Of a DNA stretch of 54,793 bases, positions 1 through 8,301 are shown piece after piece. The DNA lies in assembly GCA_017417215.1 (NCBI GenBank), contig JAFPZP010000011.1, forward strand, positions 1-54,793, in the 5' to 3' direction. The translations under genes were made by a program, and so were the position numbers. Position 1 is the first letter of the stretch. Each line of letters opens with the position of its first letter. A model generated the notes under the pieces. It did no database searches and had not been told where the DNA came from. It saw only the letters and a program-made list of their open reading frames with translations. This DNA comes from Candidatus Rifleibacteriota bacterium. Lineage in GTDB: Bacteria; Muiribacteriota; Ozemobacteria; Ozemobacterales; Ozemobacteraceae.

Positions 1-35
1 CCTAACTCCTAACTCCTAATTCCTAATTCCTAATT
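1..35. repeat. Heptameric tandem repeat
   Basis: Five head-to-tail copies of a 7-base unit are visible: CCTAACT twice, then CCTAATT three times. The array touches the window edge, so its full length is unknown. It lies upstream of kdsC, outside any gene. It resembles in form the short tandemly repeated heptamers known from intergenic DNA of some bacteria such as filamentous cyanobacteria. No function is implied. Confidence 0.75.
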
Positions 36-73
36 CTCTTAAGCTCCCTCTTTAAAAATAGACTGGTTTATGT

Positions 74-89
74 TAGATTATGTAATCTA
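74..89. promoter_or_regulatory. Dyad upstream of kdsC
   Basis: TAGATTA and TAATCTA form a perfect 7-bp inverted repeat with a TG spacer, 20 bases before the kdsC start codon. It could be an operator for the kdsC-lpt operon or a chance AT-rich palindrome. A Shine-Dalgarno-like AAGGG (98-102) follows it, just before the ATG at 110. Confidence 0.35.
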
Positions 90-109
90 TATTTAATAAG
101 GGTAAAGCG

Positions 110-646
110 ATGAAAAAAGCAGATGCATTTAAAAATGCATGTAAAAATATAAAGCTTTTATTATTCGACTGTGACGGTGTTTTAACTGATGGTCGCATAG
201 TATTAGGCAACGATGGCATAGAACTTAAATTCTTCTCAACTTTTGACGGAATGGGCCTGAAGATTTGGCATATGGCTGGTCTGGCTGCTGGCTGCATTAC
301 CGGCAGAGCTTCAGGCGCACTTACAAAACGTGCTCAAGAACTTAAATTCGATGAGCTTCATCAGAATATTGCAGATAAAAATGAAGCTCTTTATTCCATA
401 ATGAGGCAAAGAGGTTTAAAACCAGAAGAAGTAGCTTATATTGGTGACGATATAAATGATTTGCCTGTTGGAACTAAAGTTGGTTTGTTTTTCGTTCCTG
501 CAAACCATCACGAAGTTATAAGACCTTATGCTGACTATATCCTTTCGAGAAAAGGCGGTTTCGGAGCAGTTCGCGAAGCTATTGACATTATTCTGACCCA
601 TAAAGGCTTATTAGAAGATTTAGTTAAGTCATTTGCAGATAGATGA
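110..646 (+). CDS. kdsC: 3-deoxy-D-manno-octulosonate 8-phosphate phosphatase (KdsC)
   Basis: KdsC removes the phosphate from Kdo-8-phosphate in the cytoplasm, the step before CMP activation of Kdo by KdsB. The 178-residue protein has the length and motifs of the C0-type HAD phosphatases: the nucleophile motif DCDGVLTDG at residues 20-28 (D20, D22), the threonine motif ITGR and the late acidic motif GDDINDLP. The Kdo activation partner kdsB is in this window at 22375. The ATG follows an AAGGG ribosome site. The gene overlaps the next one by 4 bases (ATGA), so it begins a translationally coupled LPS operon. Confidence 0.93.
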   Translation: MKKADAFKNACKNIKLLLFDCDGVLTDGRIVLGNDGIELKFFSTFDGMGLKIWHMAGLAAGCITGRASGALTKRAQELKFDELHQNIADKNEALYSIMRQRGLKPEEVAYIGDDINDLPVGTKVGLFFVPANHHEVIRPYADYILSRKGGFGAVREAIDIILTHKGLLEDLVKSFADR

Positions 647-1524
647 TTAAAGAAAAACTGAAAACAATAAGAAGAACGGTACGCTATTGTTTAATACGCT
701 TATTAATAAGCTGTATGCGTCTTCTTCCTATTTCAAAAATACCAAAGCTTAAGCTTTTGCTGATAAAAGCAATTAAGACCTTTGGTAAAAAAGAGCTGAA
801 CAAGGCTTACGAACTTCTGCCAATTGAATTTTCTGACAGAAAAGACCAAATCATTCATGGAATGATAGAAAACGTAGCTTTGAATGTTTTGGAAATCATC
901 TATTATGAAAAGCTGATTAAAGCTAATCCTGATTTTTGTAAGTTCGAAAACTGGGATATTATCGAAAACATTAAGAAGCAGGGCAAAACACCTTTGCTTT
1001 TAGTTGGTCATTTCTGTGATTGGGAAGTGTTGGGATACGAGCTTGTTAAAGCTGGTTTGGATTTAACTGTTATTGCCAGACCGAATAATCTGCAGAAAAT
1101 GACAGAGTTTATAAACGGCTTGAGAAAGAAACATAACCTTAGAGTGGTCATGCAAAATAACATTATGGAAGCCATTAAGCTGCTTCACAATAATATGCCT
1201 GTTGCTATTCTTTCCGATTTGAATGCAAGGGAATGGGGCTATCAGGTTGACTTTTTCGGTCGAAACGCTTCTTTCTATAGCGCACCGGTTATAATATCTG
1301 TCAGAAGCGGTATGCCTTTGATTCCTGTTTTCCCTGAAAGACAGGCTGATGGTAACCTTATATTCAAGGTTCAACAGCCAATTTCTTGGGAAAAAGGCGA
1401 AAGCATGAGAGAACGTGTTCAAAAATATGCGAAAGTTTATGAAAACGAATATAGAAAAAGACCAGATTTATGGTTCTGGTTCCATGACAGATACTCTTTT
1501 GCAGAAACGGGAAAGCTTAAATGA
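643..1524 (+). CDS. LpxL/HtrB-family lipid A acyltransferase
   Basis: The 293-residue protein belongs to the lysophospholipid acyltransferase family that adds secondary acyl chains to Kdo-lipid A at the inner membrane. The catalytic H-x4-D/E box is present as HFCDWE at residues 123-128. Downstream are the family-typical stretches VIARPNN and SDLNAREWG. A hydrophobic basic N-terminus (about residues 15-30) fits membrane anchoring. It overlaps kdsC and lptC by 4 bases each, which matches a role in LPS assembly. Whether it transfers laurate, myristate or another chain cannot be told, so no gene symbol is given. Confidence 0.88.
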   Translation: MIKEKLKTIRRTVRYCLIRLLISCMRLLPISKIPKLKLLLIKAIKTFGKKELNKAYELLPIEFSDRKDQIIHGMIENVALNVLEIIYYEKLIKANPDFCKFENWDIIENIKKQGKTPLLLVGHFCDWEVLGYELVKAGLDLTVIARPNNLQKMTEFINGLRKKHNLRVVMQNNIMEAIKLLHNNMPVAILSDLNAREWGYQVDFFGRNASFYSAPVIISVRSGMPLIPVFPERQADGNLIFKVQQPISWEKGESMRERVQKYAKVYENEYRKRPDLWFWFHDRYSFAETGKLK

Positions 1525-2273
1525 TTAAGAATATTTTTTCCAGTTTCTGGTTTTGGGGCCTGCTTTTGGCTGCCTTCATTACTATTATTCTTTGGGATGA
1601 CAGCATTGAAGACGGAGCCAAAGGAACTTACGTAAAACACAAAATGACTTTGAACAATGTTAATTTCAGCCAGATTGAAAACGGCTTTGAACATGCCAGA
1701 ATGTATGCAACTATCTGTGAAATGGATGACAGCCAGACCAATATGGAAGGTAGAGACATCAAAGTCTTGTTCTTCAAGGAAGATGTTGCCACATTTACTG
1801 GCAGACTCATTGCTGCTACAGCAACAAAAACTCCTTTTGAAGCTAAGTTTTACGGTGACGTCAGATTGTGGGATACCGATAACGAACGCATGAGAACCGA
1901 AGAAATGCGGTATCTGTTTAATAGAAAGGAGTTAAGCACCCAGAAACCTATTACAGTCTGGAAAGACAATGCTGTTTTAACAGGGCTTGGGATGACTTAC
2001 AACACAGAAAGAAAAGAAATAACCATAAATCAACAGGTTGTTATAAGGCTTTGGGAAGAAGAGAAAGAACTTCCTAAGCCTCAGAAAGATATTGACCCTG
2101 TCAGCGGACTACCTGTTGCTGAACCTATAGAAAAGATTTTGAACATTAATAATAATGGGTCTGATACTTCCCAAATAACTAAGGAAAATGCTTCTGAAAC
2201 CCAGGAAGTATCTGAAAACTCTATTGCAAGCGAAAGTCAGACAAATCTTCTTACTCAGGAATCTAACAAATGA
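1521..2273 (+). CDS. lptC: LPS export protein LptC-like
   Basis: LptC links the LptBFG transporter to LptA in the periplasm. This 250-residue protein has one N-terminal membrane segment (about residues 8-25). A beta-rich region follows, with an LptC-type pattern: a short passage on intermediate states (GRDIKVLFFKEDVATFTGR) and later strands such as VLTGLGMTYN. The last 50 or so residues are polar, Ser/Glu/Asn-rich and probably disordered, which makes it longer than the E. coli protein (about 190). Its position directly before lptA and lptB, with ATGA overlaps on both sides, strongly supports the call. Confidence 0.85.
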   Translation: MIKNIFSSFWFWGLLLAAFITIILWDDSIEDGAKGTYVKHKMTLNNVNFSQIENGFEHARMYATICEMDDSQTNMEGRDIKVLFFKEDVATFTGRLIAATATKTPFEAKFYGDVRLWDTDNERMRTEEMRYLFNRKELSTQKPITVWKDNAVLTGLGMTYNTERKEITINQQVVIRLWEEEKELPKPQKDIDPVSGLPVAEPIEKILNINNNGSDTSQITKENASETQEVSENSIASESQTNLLTQESNK

Positions 2274-3286
2274 AAAAGTTTATCACTAATATTCTGCTCT
2301 TTTCTTTAACTATGATTATTACGGCTTTCCCGCAGGTGAAAGCTCAAACAACTATATCTACTGGTGATATGGTCATTACAAGTAAGCTAATGACTTTCCA
2401 CAACGGTATTTATGTTGCCAGAGGTGGGATTAAGGCAGAACAGAAAGACAGCACTATGACTGCTGACCGTGGTATTTATGACCAGGAACTGGAAGTCATT
2501 AAAGCTATAGATAACGTTAAAGTAACTCAGCCTGATACTGTTTTAACAGCCGATTATCTTGAAGCTTACCCTAAGGAAGACAGACTTGTTGCAAGAGGGA
2601 ATCCAAAAGTTACAAGAATAATAGAAAGACAGAAGAAAAACTCTAGTGAAGAGTCTTCTTCAAAAACTAGAGTTATTCTGACTTGCAATGAAGTAGAATC
2701 TTTCAATAAAGAAGATAGATTTCTTGCTAAGGGCGATGTTCGAGTAATCGAAGTAGAATATAGAGATAGCGAAACAGAAGAAGAAGCTGAAGAAAACGAA
2801 AAGAAGCCTATAACCGAAATTACCTGCGAGTATCTTGAAATGTTTTCCAAAGAAGAAAAGGCTATTTGTAGAAATAATGTCGTTATAGTCACAGATACGC
2901 TTACCGCAACAGGTGATAAGGCTATTTACCTTAATCTTTCAAGTCAGGTGACAATAGTCGGTCATGCTCATGCACAGCAGGTTTCTAAGGAAAAAGGAAG
3001 CAACAAGAATCAGACCTCTGAACTTTTTGCCAATAAAATACTTTATTACCCTGATGAAGAACGAACTATCGCAGTAGGCAACGTTCATGCTACCGTATAC
3101 CCTGGTTCTGACAGCGGTAAGAAAGACAAAGATAAAGACAAAAAGAAAGATAAAAAGAAGAAAAAGAAAAAAGCCAAGAAAGCAGAAGAAAATGCTGATG
3201 GCGAAAGCAGTGAAGTTGATGACAGTCTAGAAGATGTTCCTGCTGGTGATTTCACTGAAATTGGCGGAGATAATAACGATGAGTGA
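2270..3286 (+). CDS. lptA: LptA/OstA-like periplasmic LPS-binding protein
   Basis: LptA forms the periplasmic bridge that carries LPS to the outer membrane. The 338-residue protein starts with a signal peptide ending near AFPQVKAQ (residue 26). OstA-type repeats follow (residues about 30-110, 120-210 and 215-275), with recurring patterns such as 'ADYLEAYPKEDRLVARGN', 'CNEVESFNKEDRFLAKGD' and 'CEYLEMFSKEEKAICRNN'. The tail is unusual: residues about 280-303 are nearly all Lys and Asp, followed by an acidic end. E. coli LptA is about 185 residues, so this one has extra repeats and a charged tail. It overlaps lptC by 4 bases and lptB by 8 bases. Confidence 0.85.
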   Translation: MKKFITNILLFSLTMIITAFPQVKAQTTISTGDMVITSKLMTFHNGIYVARGGIKAEQKDSTMTADRGIYDQELEVIKAIDNVKVTQPDTVLTADYLEAYPKEDRLVARGNPKVTRIIERQKKNSSEESSSKTRVILTCNEVESFNKEDRFLAKGDVRVIEVEYRDSETEEEAEENEKKPITEITCEYLEMFSKEEKAICRNNVVIVTDTLTATGDKAIYLNLSSQVTIVGHAHAQQVSKEKGSNKNQTSELFANKILYYPDEERTIAVGNVHATVYPGSDSGKKDKDKDKKKDKKKKKKKAKKAEENADGESSEVDDSLEDVPAGDFTEIGGDNNDE

Positions 3287-4127
3287 AGAAGAAAAGAACA
3301 ATCAGAAAATGGCTGAACCTTCTCCTGATGAAGCTAATAATGAAGCTAATTTTGAAAAACTGCCTGAAAATACTGATCCTAACATAGATACAATCACAGT
3401 TCAGTCTGTGTGCAAAACCTATAAAGGTAGAACTGTTGTTAACCACGTTTCTCTTAATATCAAGAAAGGCGAAATAGTCGGTCTATTAGGCCCAAATGGA
3501 GCTGGTAAGACCACTACTTTCTATATGGTAGTTGGCTTGGTAAAACCTGATGAAGGTAGAGTTCTCTACAACAATAAAGACATTACCAAGAAAGCCATGT
3601 ATCAGCGTGCTAGAATGGGTATTGGTTATTTGCCCCAGGAAGCAAGCGTTTTTAGAAAACTTACAGTAAAAGAAAACATTTGGCTTATACTTGAAAACAT
3701 TGATATAAGCAATAAAGAACGTAAAGAACGTCTGGACATGCTTTTGACAGACTTAGATATTGGAAGAATAGCAGATAGCCTTGGTTACGCCCTATCTGGC
3801 GGTGAAAGACGTCGTGTTGAAATTGCTCGTGCATTGGCTGCTGAGCCTAGCTTTATTTTGTTAGACGAACCTTTTGCAGGGGTTGACCCTATCGCCGTTG
3901 CCGATATTCAAAGCATTGTATTGAAACTTCAGAAAAAGGGTTTGGGGCTTCTTATAACTGACCATAATGTTAGCGAAACTCTTGCAATCGTAGATAGAGC
4001 TTACATTCTCAGTTTAGGGAAAATTCTTGTTTCTGGTTCAGCTCAATTTGTTGCAGAAAACGAAACAGCTAGAAAATTCTATCTTGGAGACCGTTTCAGA
4101 CTGGATCAAATAGATAAAAAGGCTTAA
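3279..4127 (+). CDS. lptB: LPS export ABC transporter ATPase LptB
   Basis: LptB powers extraction of LPS from the inner membrane with LptF and LptG, which are not in this window. The 282-residue protein shows Walker A at residues 71-78 (GPNGAGKT), the Q-loop LPQEASVF typical of LptB, the signature LSGGERRRVEIARAL, Walker B with ILLDEPFAGVDP, and the H-loop TDHNV. I chose the ATG at 3279 because a GGAG lies 9 bases upstream; an upstream ATG at 3234 would overlap lptA by 53 bases. An acidic, Asn/Glu-rich extension of about 35 residues precedes the ABC domain and is not usual for LptB. Confidence 0.95.
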   Translation: MSEEEKNNQKMAEPSPDEANNEANFEKLPENTDPNIDTITVQSVCKTYKGRTVVNHVSLNIKKGEIVGLLGPNGAGKTTTFYMVVGLVKPDEGRVLYNNKDITKKAMYQRARMGIGYLPQEASVFRKLTVKENIWLILENIDISNKERKERLDMLLTDLDIGRIADSLGYALSGGERRRVEIARALAAEPSFILLDEPFAGVDPIAVADIQSIVLKLQKKGLGLLITDHNVSETLAIVDRAYILSLGKILVSGSAQFVAENETARKFYLGDRFRLDQIDKKA

Positions 4128-4130
4128 TTC

Positions 4131-5273
4131 ATGCTTTATATACTTGTTTCTATAATAATAAGCGGTGTAATTGCTTACTTAGGCGATGCCTTAGGCACAT
4201 TGGTAGGCAAGAAGCGTCTCAGCCTTTTCGGAATGAGACCTCGTTTCACTGCTTTATTCGTAGCTATATCAACTGGTATAGTCATTACTCTCTCAACTTT
4301 TTTAGTTGGAATGATGCTTTCTGAAGATGTTAGATTAGCCTTGTTCTCTATTGATAAGTTAAAAAAAGACATTGATACACTTCAGGCCGAATCTGCTGCT
4401 TTGGGAGAAATGAAGACCAAGTTGGAAAACGAAAAGAACATCCTTTCGGCTGATGTTGAGCGTTTGACTACTCAGGTTAAAATGAAGGAAACAGAAAGTG
4501 TTGCTTTCCGTAAAGATGAACCTTTGGCAATTACAGTTATAAAATCAGGTCAAGAACCTAAAGAAGTTATGAAATCTATAACAAATCTGATTATTTCTCT
4601 GTCAGACCATGTTCGTAGACGAAATGTTGTTGTAAAGCCTGAAATAGAATTTTTTACTGAAAATAAAGAACAGCTTAACATGATGGCTAATCATATTGCC
4701 AGCTCTAGTAGTGATCTGGTTCTCGGGGCAATCGCCGCAGAAAACATAATTGCCGGCGAAGAGCTTGGGAATGTTAGATTTATTATTTTACCAAACGATT
4801 TGATATTCCATAAAGACCAGCAGATTGCCTCTATGGAAATAGACGGAACCTTGGATAGAGCTGAAATTGCAAGAATAATGCAGAATTTTATGGATGAAAT
4901 AAACCATGAAGTTGTTAATGTGGGAATGATTGCCAACCCGCTTACAGGCAGTTTCGGCAGCATGTCTTACGGTTCAATGCTTTCTTTCTATGATATGATT
5001 AATAAGATTAAGGAGCTTAATAGAAAGATAATTCTAATTGCTGTTGTTCCGGAAGATATCTATGCTATAGGACCGCTGAATGTTGTTTTCAGATTTGAGG
5101 AAACGGGCGAAAATCTTTTCAGTACAGACCCCAAAGCATTAGCTTCTTCAACACCGATGGTTAACTCAGAAATAGCTTCTTTTACATCTGATACTCTGGC
5201 TTCGTTTACTTCAGAAACCTTAGCTCCATCACCAGAGATTAATACAGCCTCAGAAAGCATTTCTAGTCAGTAA
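4131..5273 (+). CDS. DUF3084 membrane protein
   Basis: The 380-residue protein matches the DUF3084 pattern. It has an N-terminal membrane segment (about residues 2-22), the conserved stretch GKKRLSLFGMRPRFTA (26-41) and a second membrane segment (about 42-65). A coiled coil follows (about 78-125), then a soluble alpha/beta domain and a Ser/Thr-rich tail. The family is known from cyanobacteria and some Firmicutes and has no established reaction. It begins 3 bases after lptB, so it is probably co-transcribed with the LPS export genes. A role in envelope biogenesis is inferred from position only. Confidence 0.8.
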   Translation: MLYILVSIIISGVIAYLGDALGTLVGKKRLSLFGMRPRFTALFVAISTGIVITLSTFLVGMMLSEDVRLALFSIDKLKKDIDTLQAESAALGEMKTKLENEKNILSADVERLTTQVKMKETESVAFRKDEPLAITVIKSGQEPKEVMKSITNLIISLSDHVRRRNVVVKPEIEFFTENKEQLNMMANHIASSSSDLVLGAIAAENIIAGEELGNVRFIILPNDLIFHKDQQIASMEIDGTLDRAEIARIMQNFMDEINHEVVNVGMIANPLTGSFGSMSYGSMLSFYDMINKIKELNRKIILIAVVPEDIYAIGPLNVVFRFEETGENLFSTDPKALASSTPMVNSEIASFTSDTLASFTSETLAPSPEINTASESISSQ

Positions 5274-5362
5274 GTTCAAGGTGCTTATTTTTATAAAGAC
5301 GTATTATTGGAATGCTGACTAATAAAAGAAAAAGTCTCCTTTAACCTGAGTCTTGAATCATA

Positions 5363-5391
5363 TTGCCTTTATGCTTCAAGGTAGTTATAAT
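5363..5391 (+). promoter_or_regulatory. Sigma-70-type promoter
   Basis: TTGCCT (5363-5368) and TATAAT (5386-5391) are separated by 17 bases and precede the glycosyltransferase at 5423. This suggests the glycosyltransferase starts its own transcript rather than belonging to the lpt operon. No clear terminator hairpin was found between 5274 and 5362. Confidence 0.65.
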
Positions 5392-5422
5392 AGAATACTA
5401 GCTTAAAGAAAGGTAATTGCAG

Positions 5423-6613
5423 ATGAAGATACTGGTTGTCACGATAAACTATTTCCCAGAACCTGCACGTATAACAGATATTTGCGAGGAACTGGTGAAA
5501 AGAGGTCATGACGTTAGTGTAATTACCGAAGTTCCAAACTGTCCCAAAGGTGACTTTTATGATGGATACCCTGATGGCAGGGCAAGAGACGAAGTTATTA
5601 ATGGGGTAAAAGTCCATCGCTGCTTTACCATAGCAAGAAAAACTGGTGCTATCCATAGAGTTCTGAGCTATTACAGCTATGTTTTCTCTTCTGTTAACTA
5701 TGTGCGTAACATGAAAGACGAATTTGATGTGGTTTTTGTTAACCAGCTTTCACCCATAATGCTGGCTTATGCTGGTGCAGAGTATAAGAAGAGATTCGGG
5801 AAGAAGATTCTTTTCTATTCTATGGATTTGTGGCCGATGAGCCTGGTTGTAGGCGGGATAAAAGAAAATACTCCTGTATTCAAGTATTTCCACAGGGTTT
5901 CGGAAAAGCTTTATAAAAGCGCAGATGTGTTGCTAGGCACTTCAAGGTCTTTCCCTGCTTATTTTGAAAAAGAGTTTGGAATAACTGGAATGAAGTATCT
6001 GCCCCAATATGCTGAAGCTTTGTTTTCACCTGAACAGTGCAGAAAAGAGCCTTCTGAAACATTTGACATAATGTTTGCCGGCAATATAGGCAATTTCCAG
6101 CGAGTTGATACAATCATAAAAGCTGCGGCTCTTACTAAGGATAATAAAAGAATCAGATGGCATCTGCTGGGCGATGGCAGCGAGCTTGAAAACCTTAAAA
6201 AGCTTGCAGAAAGCTTAAAGACAGACAACGTAATTTTCCATGGAAGAAAGCCGCTTGAAGAAATGCCAAAATACTACTCTATGGCTGATGCTATGGTGGT
6301 AACCATGATGAAGAATCCGGTTATTTCTTTGACTCTTCCGGGAAAAGTTCAAAGCTATATGGCTGCTGGAAAGCCTATTTTGGGTGCCATAGACGGTGAA
6401 ACTCAGCTAATTGTGAAAGAAGCCGATTGCGGGCTTTGCGGTGAAGCTGAAAATGCTGAAGTCTTGGCTCAGAATGCCATAATTATGTCGAATCAATCTA
6501 TGGAAAAGTATGCAAGAAATTCTTTTGAGTATAATGAAAAATACTTCAACAAAGAAAAGTTCATGCAGACGATTATAAGCGAGCTTGAAGCGCTGTTGCT
6601 GCCCAAAGGCTGA
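5423..6613 (+). CDS. GT4 glycosyltransferase, WbuB-like
   Basis: This 396-residue protein is a GT-B fold glycosyltransferase of family 4. The N-terminal domain begins MKILVVTINYFPEPARITDI, a start typical of WbuB-like O-antigen or EPS transferases. The C-terminal nucleotide-sugar domain has FAGNIGNFQRVD, LLGDGSELENL, the late 'MVVTMMKNPVISLTLPGKVQSYMAAGKPI' region and the acidic pair around GETQLIVKEADCG. The ATG at 5423 is preferred over the TTG at 5417 because AAAGAAAGG ends 9 bases before it. It stands alone behind its own promoter. The donor and acceptor sugars are not predictable. Confidence 0.85.
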   Translation: MKILVVTINYFPEPARITDICEELVKRGHDVSVITEVPNCPKGDFYDGYPDGRARDEVINGVKVHRCFTIARKTGAIHRVLSYYSYVFSSVNYVRNMKDEFDVVFVNQLSPIMLAYAGAEYKKRFGKKILFYSMDLWPMSLVVGGIKENTPVFKYFHRVSEKLYKSADVLLGTSRSFPAYFEKEFGITGMKYLPQYAEALFSPEQCRKEPSETFDIMFAGNIGNFQRVDTIIKAAALTKDNKRIRWHLLGDGSELENLKKLAESLKTDNVIFHGRKPLEEMPKYYSMADAMVVTMMKNPVISLTLPGKVQSYMAAGKPILGAIDGETQLIVKEADCGLCGEAENAEVLAQNAIIMSNQSMEKYARNSFEYNEKYFNKEKFMQTIISELEALLLPKG

Positions 6614-6625
6614 AAGCCTTTGGGC
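6601..6625 (+). terminator. Hairpin overlapping the stop codon
   Basis: An 11-bp perfect stem (GCCCAAAGGCT and AGCCTTTGGGC) with a 3-base loop spans the last codons and the TGA stop (6611-6613) of the glycosyltransferase. No strong T-tract follows, so it may protect the 3' end or belong to the adjacent repeat rather than terminate alone. Confidence 0.5.
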
Positions 6626-6650
6626 TAGGAAAGAGGGAAAATGGTATTTA

Positions 6651-6704
6651 TCCCCTTTTTCAAAGGGGAACGGCTGCTTTAGCAGCCTAGGGGATTTTTG
6701 AGAA
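6651..6704. repeat. Short palindromic intergenic repeat
   Basis: Two small hairpins lie side by side: CCCCTTT with AAAGGGG, and GGCTGC with GCAGCC. The 15-mers CAAAGGGGAACGGCT (6661-6675) and GGGGATTTTTGAGAA (6690-6704) both recur at 54487-54501 and 54637-54651. There they bracket a much longer version of the element. This looks like a compact member of a dispersed intergenic repeat family. Confidence 0.65.
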
Positions 6705-6725
6705 GTCTATATAAGGAGTAGAAAG

Positions 6726-7679
6726 TTGAGTCCGAAGACTATTTTGTTATTAGAAACTTTAAAAAGATGTAATTGTTTATACAGAAAAAACTATTCCTTT
6801 CAAGTATTAAAAAGATTGTTTGCCAATAAACTATCTGTAATTATTCTCTTATTTGTATTTATTATTGGTCCTTCAGTTTGTTGTTTTGCAGCAGATAAGG
6901 CAACACCTGGAAGCATTATCGCGTTTATTTTTGGAATAATAATAGTGGTCTTATTTCATCTTGTTACGGCTTTAATAACTTTGACACCTATTATTTTAAT
7001 TGTTTATGGCCTTGTAATTTTCCCCAAGTTAGAAAAACGAAGAATAAAGGATTACGTAGAAAAAAATCATTTAAAATATATTGAAAAGATTTCAAAGCTA
7101 CCAAATAACTTAGATATTGATTTCATGCAATTTAACGGCTCTAAGTCTTTTGAAGATACAATAATTTTTCAAAAAGACAGTTATTCATGTATACTGACAA
7201 ATTTAAATTATAACTATACTTCATCTAAGGGAAAATGCGGAACTTTCCCTCTGCCACTATTGATAATAGTAGATAAAAATCAGAATTTCCCATTTTTTTA
7301 TTTAAAAGATGCGTATTTTGAAAAAAATATAGAACAGAGATGCGCTTATTCTGGAAGTAAACATAATATAAGGTTTATGGAAGAAGAATATCGTAAGCGT
7401 TTGTCTTTTTATCGGGGTTATAATTTGGTAATGGAGGAAGACCCTGAGTTTGAGGAAAGATATTCCTTGGAAGTAGATGAAAATTGCGCAGATGCGGTAA
7501 AGAAGTTCTTTGGTCCACAAAAAAGAAGCATTTTTAATGAATTAGACAATAAATTTTTCTGCTATGAAGGTAATGGTAATTTGTTTATTATCTGTTCAGC
7601 AATAGAAATTACTTATTTTAAAGACAAAATCAAGTTCATGGAAAAGGGTATAGAGCTTTACAATAAGATAATGTATTGA
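6726..7679 (+). CDS. Hypothetical membrane protein
   Basis: I do not recognise this 317-residue protein. It has two hydrophobic blocks, about residues 35-56 and 62-100, the second long enough to be two close membrane segments. A soluble, Lys/Phe/Tyr-rich domain of about 215 residues follows. The start is a TTG with a good AAGGAG site 7 bases upstream (6713-6718); no closer ATG has such a site. It faces the convergent gene at 7691 across an 11-base gap, and no terminator is visible between them. Base composition is more AT-rich than the lpt genes. Confidence 0.6.
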   Translation: MSPKTILLLETLKRCNCLYRKNYSFQVLKRLFANKLSVIILLFVFIIGPSVCCFAADKATPGSIIAFIFGIIIVVLFHLVTALITLTPIILIVYGLVIFPKLEKRRIKDYVEKNHLKYIEKISKLPNNLDIDFMQFNGSKSFEDTIIFQKDSYSCILTNLNYNYTSSKGKCGTFPLPLLIIVDKNQNFPFFYLKDAYFEKNIEQRCAYSGSKHNIRFMEEEYRKRLSFYRGYNLVMEEDPEFEERYSLEVDENCADAVKKFFGPQKRSIFNELDNKFFCYEGNGNLFIICSAIEITYFKDKIKFMEKGIELYNKIMY

Positions 7680-7690
7680 GGAAAAGGGTT

Positions 7691-8203
7691 TTAAGGAGCT
7701 ACCATTTGATATCCTATTAATACCAATAAAACTGGCCATAATAAGGCATATGGTATTTTTTCCATAACTTGGTTTAAATATTGGTGAATTTGTTCTTGTT
7801 TTTTTTCTAACGGACTAAGGGGTGGACCTTTAGAAAGGTCTGGTCTAGTTCCTTCAAGATCACCGTGATAATCGCAGTAAACAGTGCCAGAACCAGTTAG
7901 GTCACTGCCTCTATAATTACAGGCTGTTTCCGGACGGGGTTGTTTTGTTTTTAAATACCCGTCTTTTACTAATAAATCTTCATCCAAGTTTTCCATGAAT
8001 GTTTCGTGATCCATGTTATACATTTCTACTGCGCCCGTAATTACTCTGATATTAGAATAGCAAGCTTTGTCTCTATAACTTCTTCTTCCACATTTTACGT
8101 AATATGGGCTAGGGCCCAGTAATAGAAAACCTAAGAAACCTACAAGGTAGATATAGGTAAGGATGCTGTAGATTTTTTTTGCCTTTTTGCCGTTATCAGC
8201 CAT
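7691..8203 (-). CDS. Stand-alone pilin-like protein
   Basis: The 170-residue protein has a membrane segment near the N-terminus (about residues 8-26). It is followed by a region resembling the C-terminal part of small type IV pilin or type II pseudopilin-like proteins: ACYSNIRVITGAVEMYNMDH, then DGYLKTK and a paired-Cys segment ending CDYHGDLEG. The usual prepilin peptidase site (G followed by F-T-L-x-E) is absent, so it is not an ordinary pilin. A second hydrophobic segment lies near the C-terminus (about residues 150-167). ATG at 8203 was chosen over TTG at 8215; neither has a strong ribosome site. It lies downstream of the fnl genes on the same strand. Confidence 0.5.
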   Translation of the reverse strand: MADNGKKAKKIYSILTYIYLVGFLGFLLLGPSPYYVKCGRRSYRDKACYSNIRVITGAVEMYNMDHETFMENLDEDLLVKDGYLKTKQPRPETACNYRGSDLTGSGTVYCDYHGDLEGTRPDLSKGPPLSPLEKKQEQIHQYLNQVMEKIPYALLWPVLLVLIGYQMVAP

Positions 8204-8301
8204 ATTAAATACCAAATTAATTTATATTACATTAATTTTACTATATTTTGGTGAAATGTTGCAATTAACAATAATAAAGCAGGCTTTCAGCCGAGTTAGC
8301 G

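Noticed and set aside
1063..1422. Minus-strand 119-residue frame inside the acyltransferase gene
   Set aside because: It is a shadow of a well-supported plus-strand gene; no own start signal or recognisable domain.
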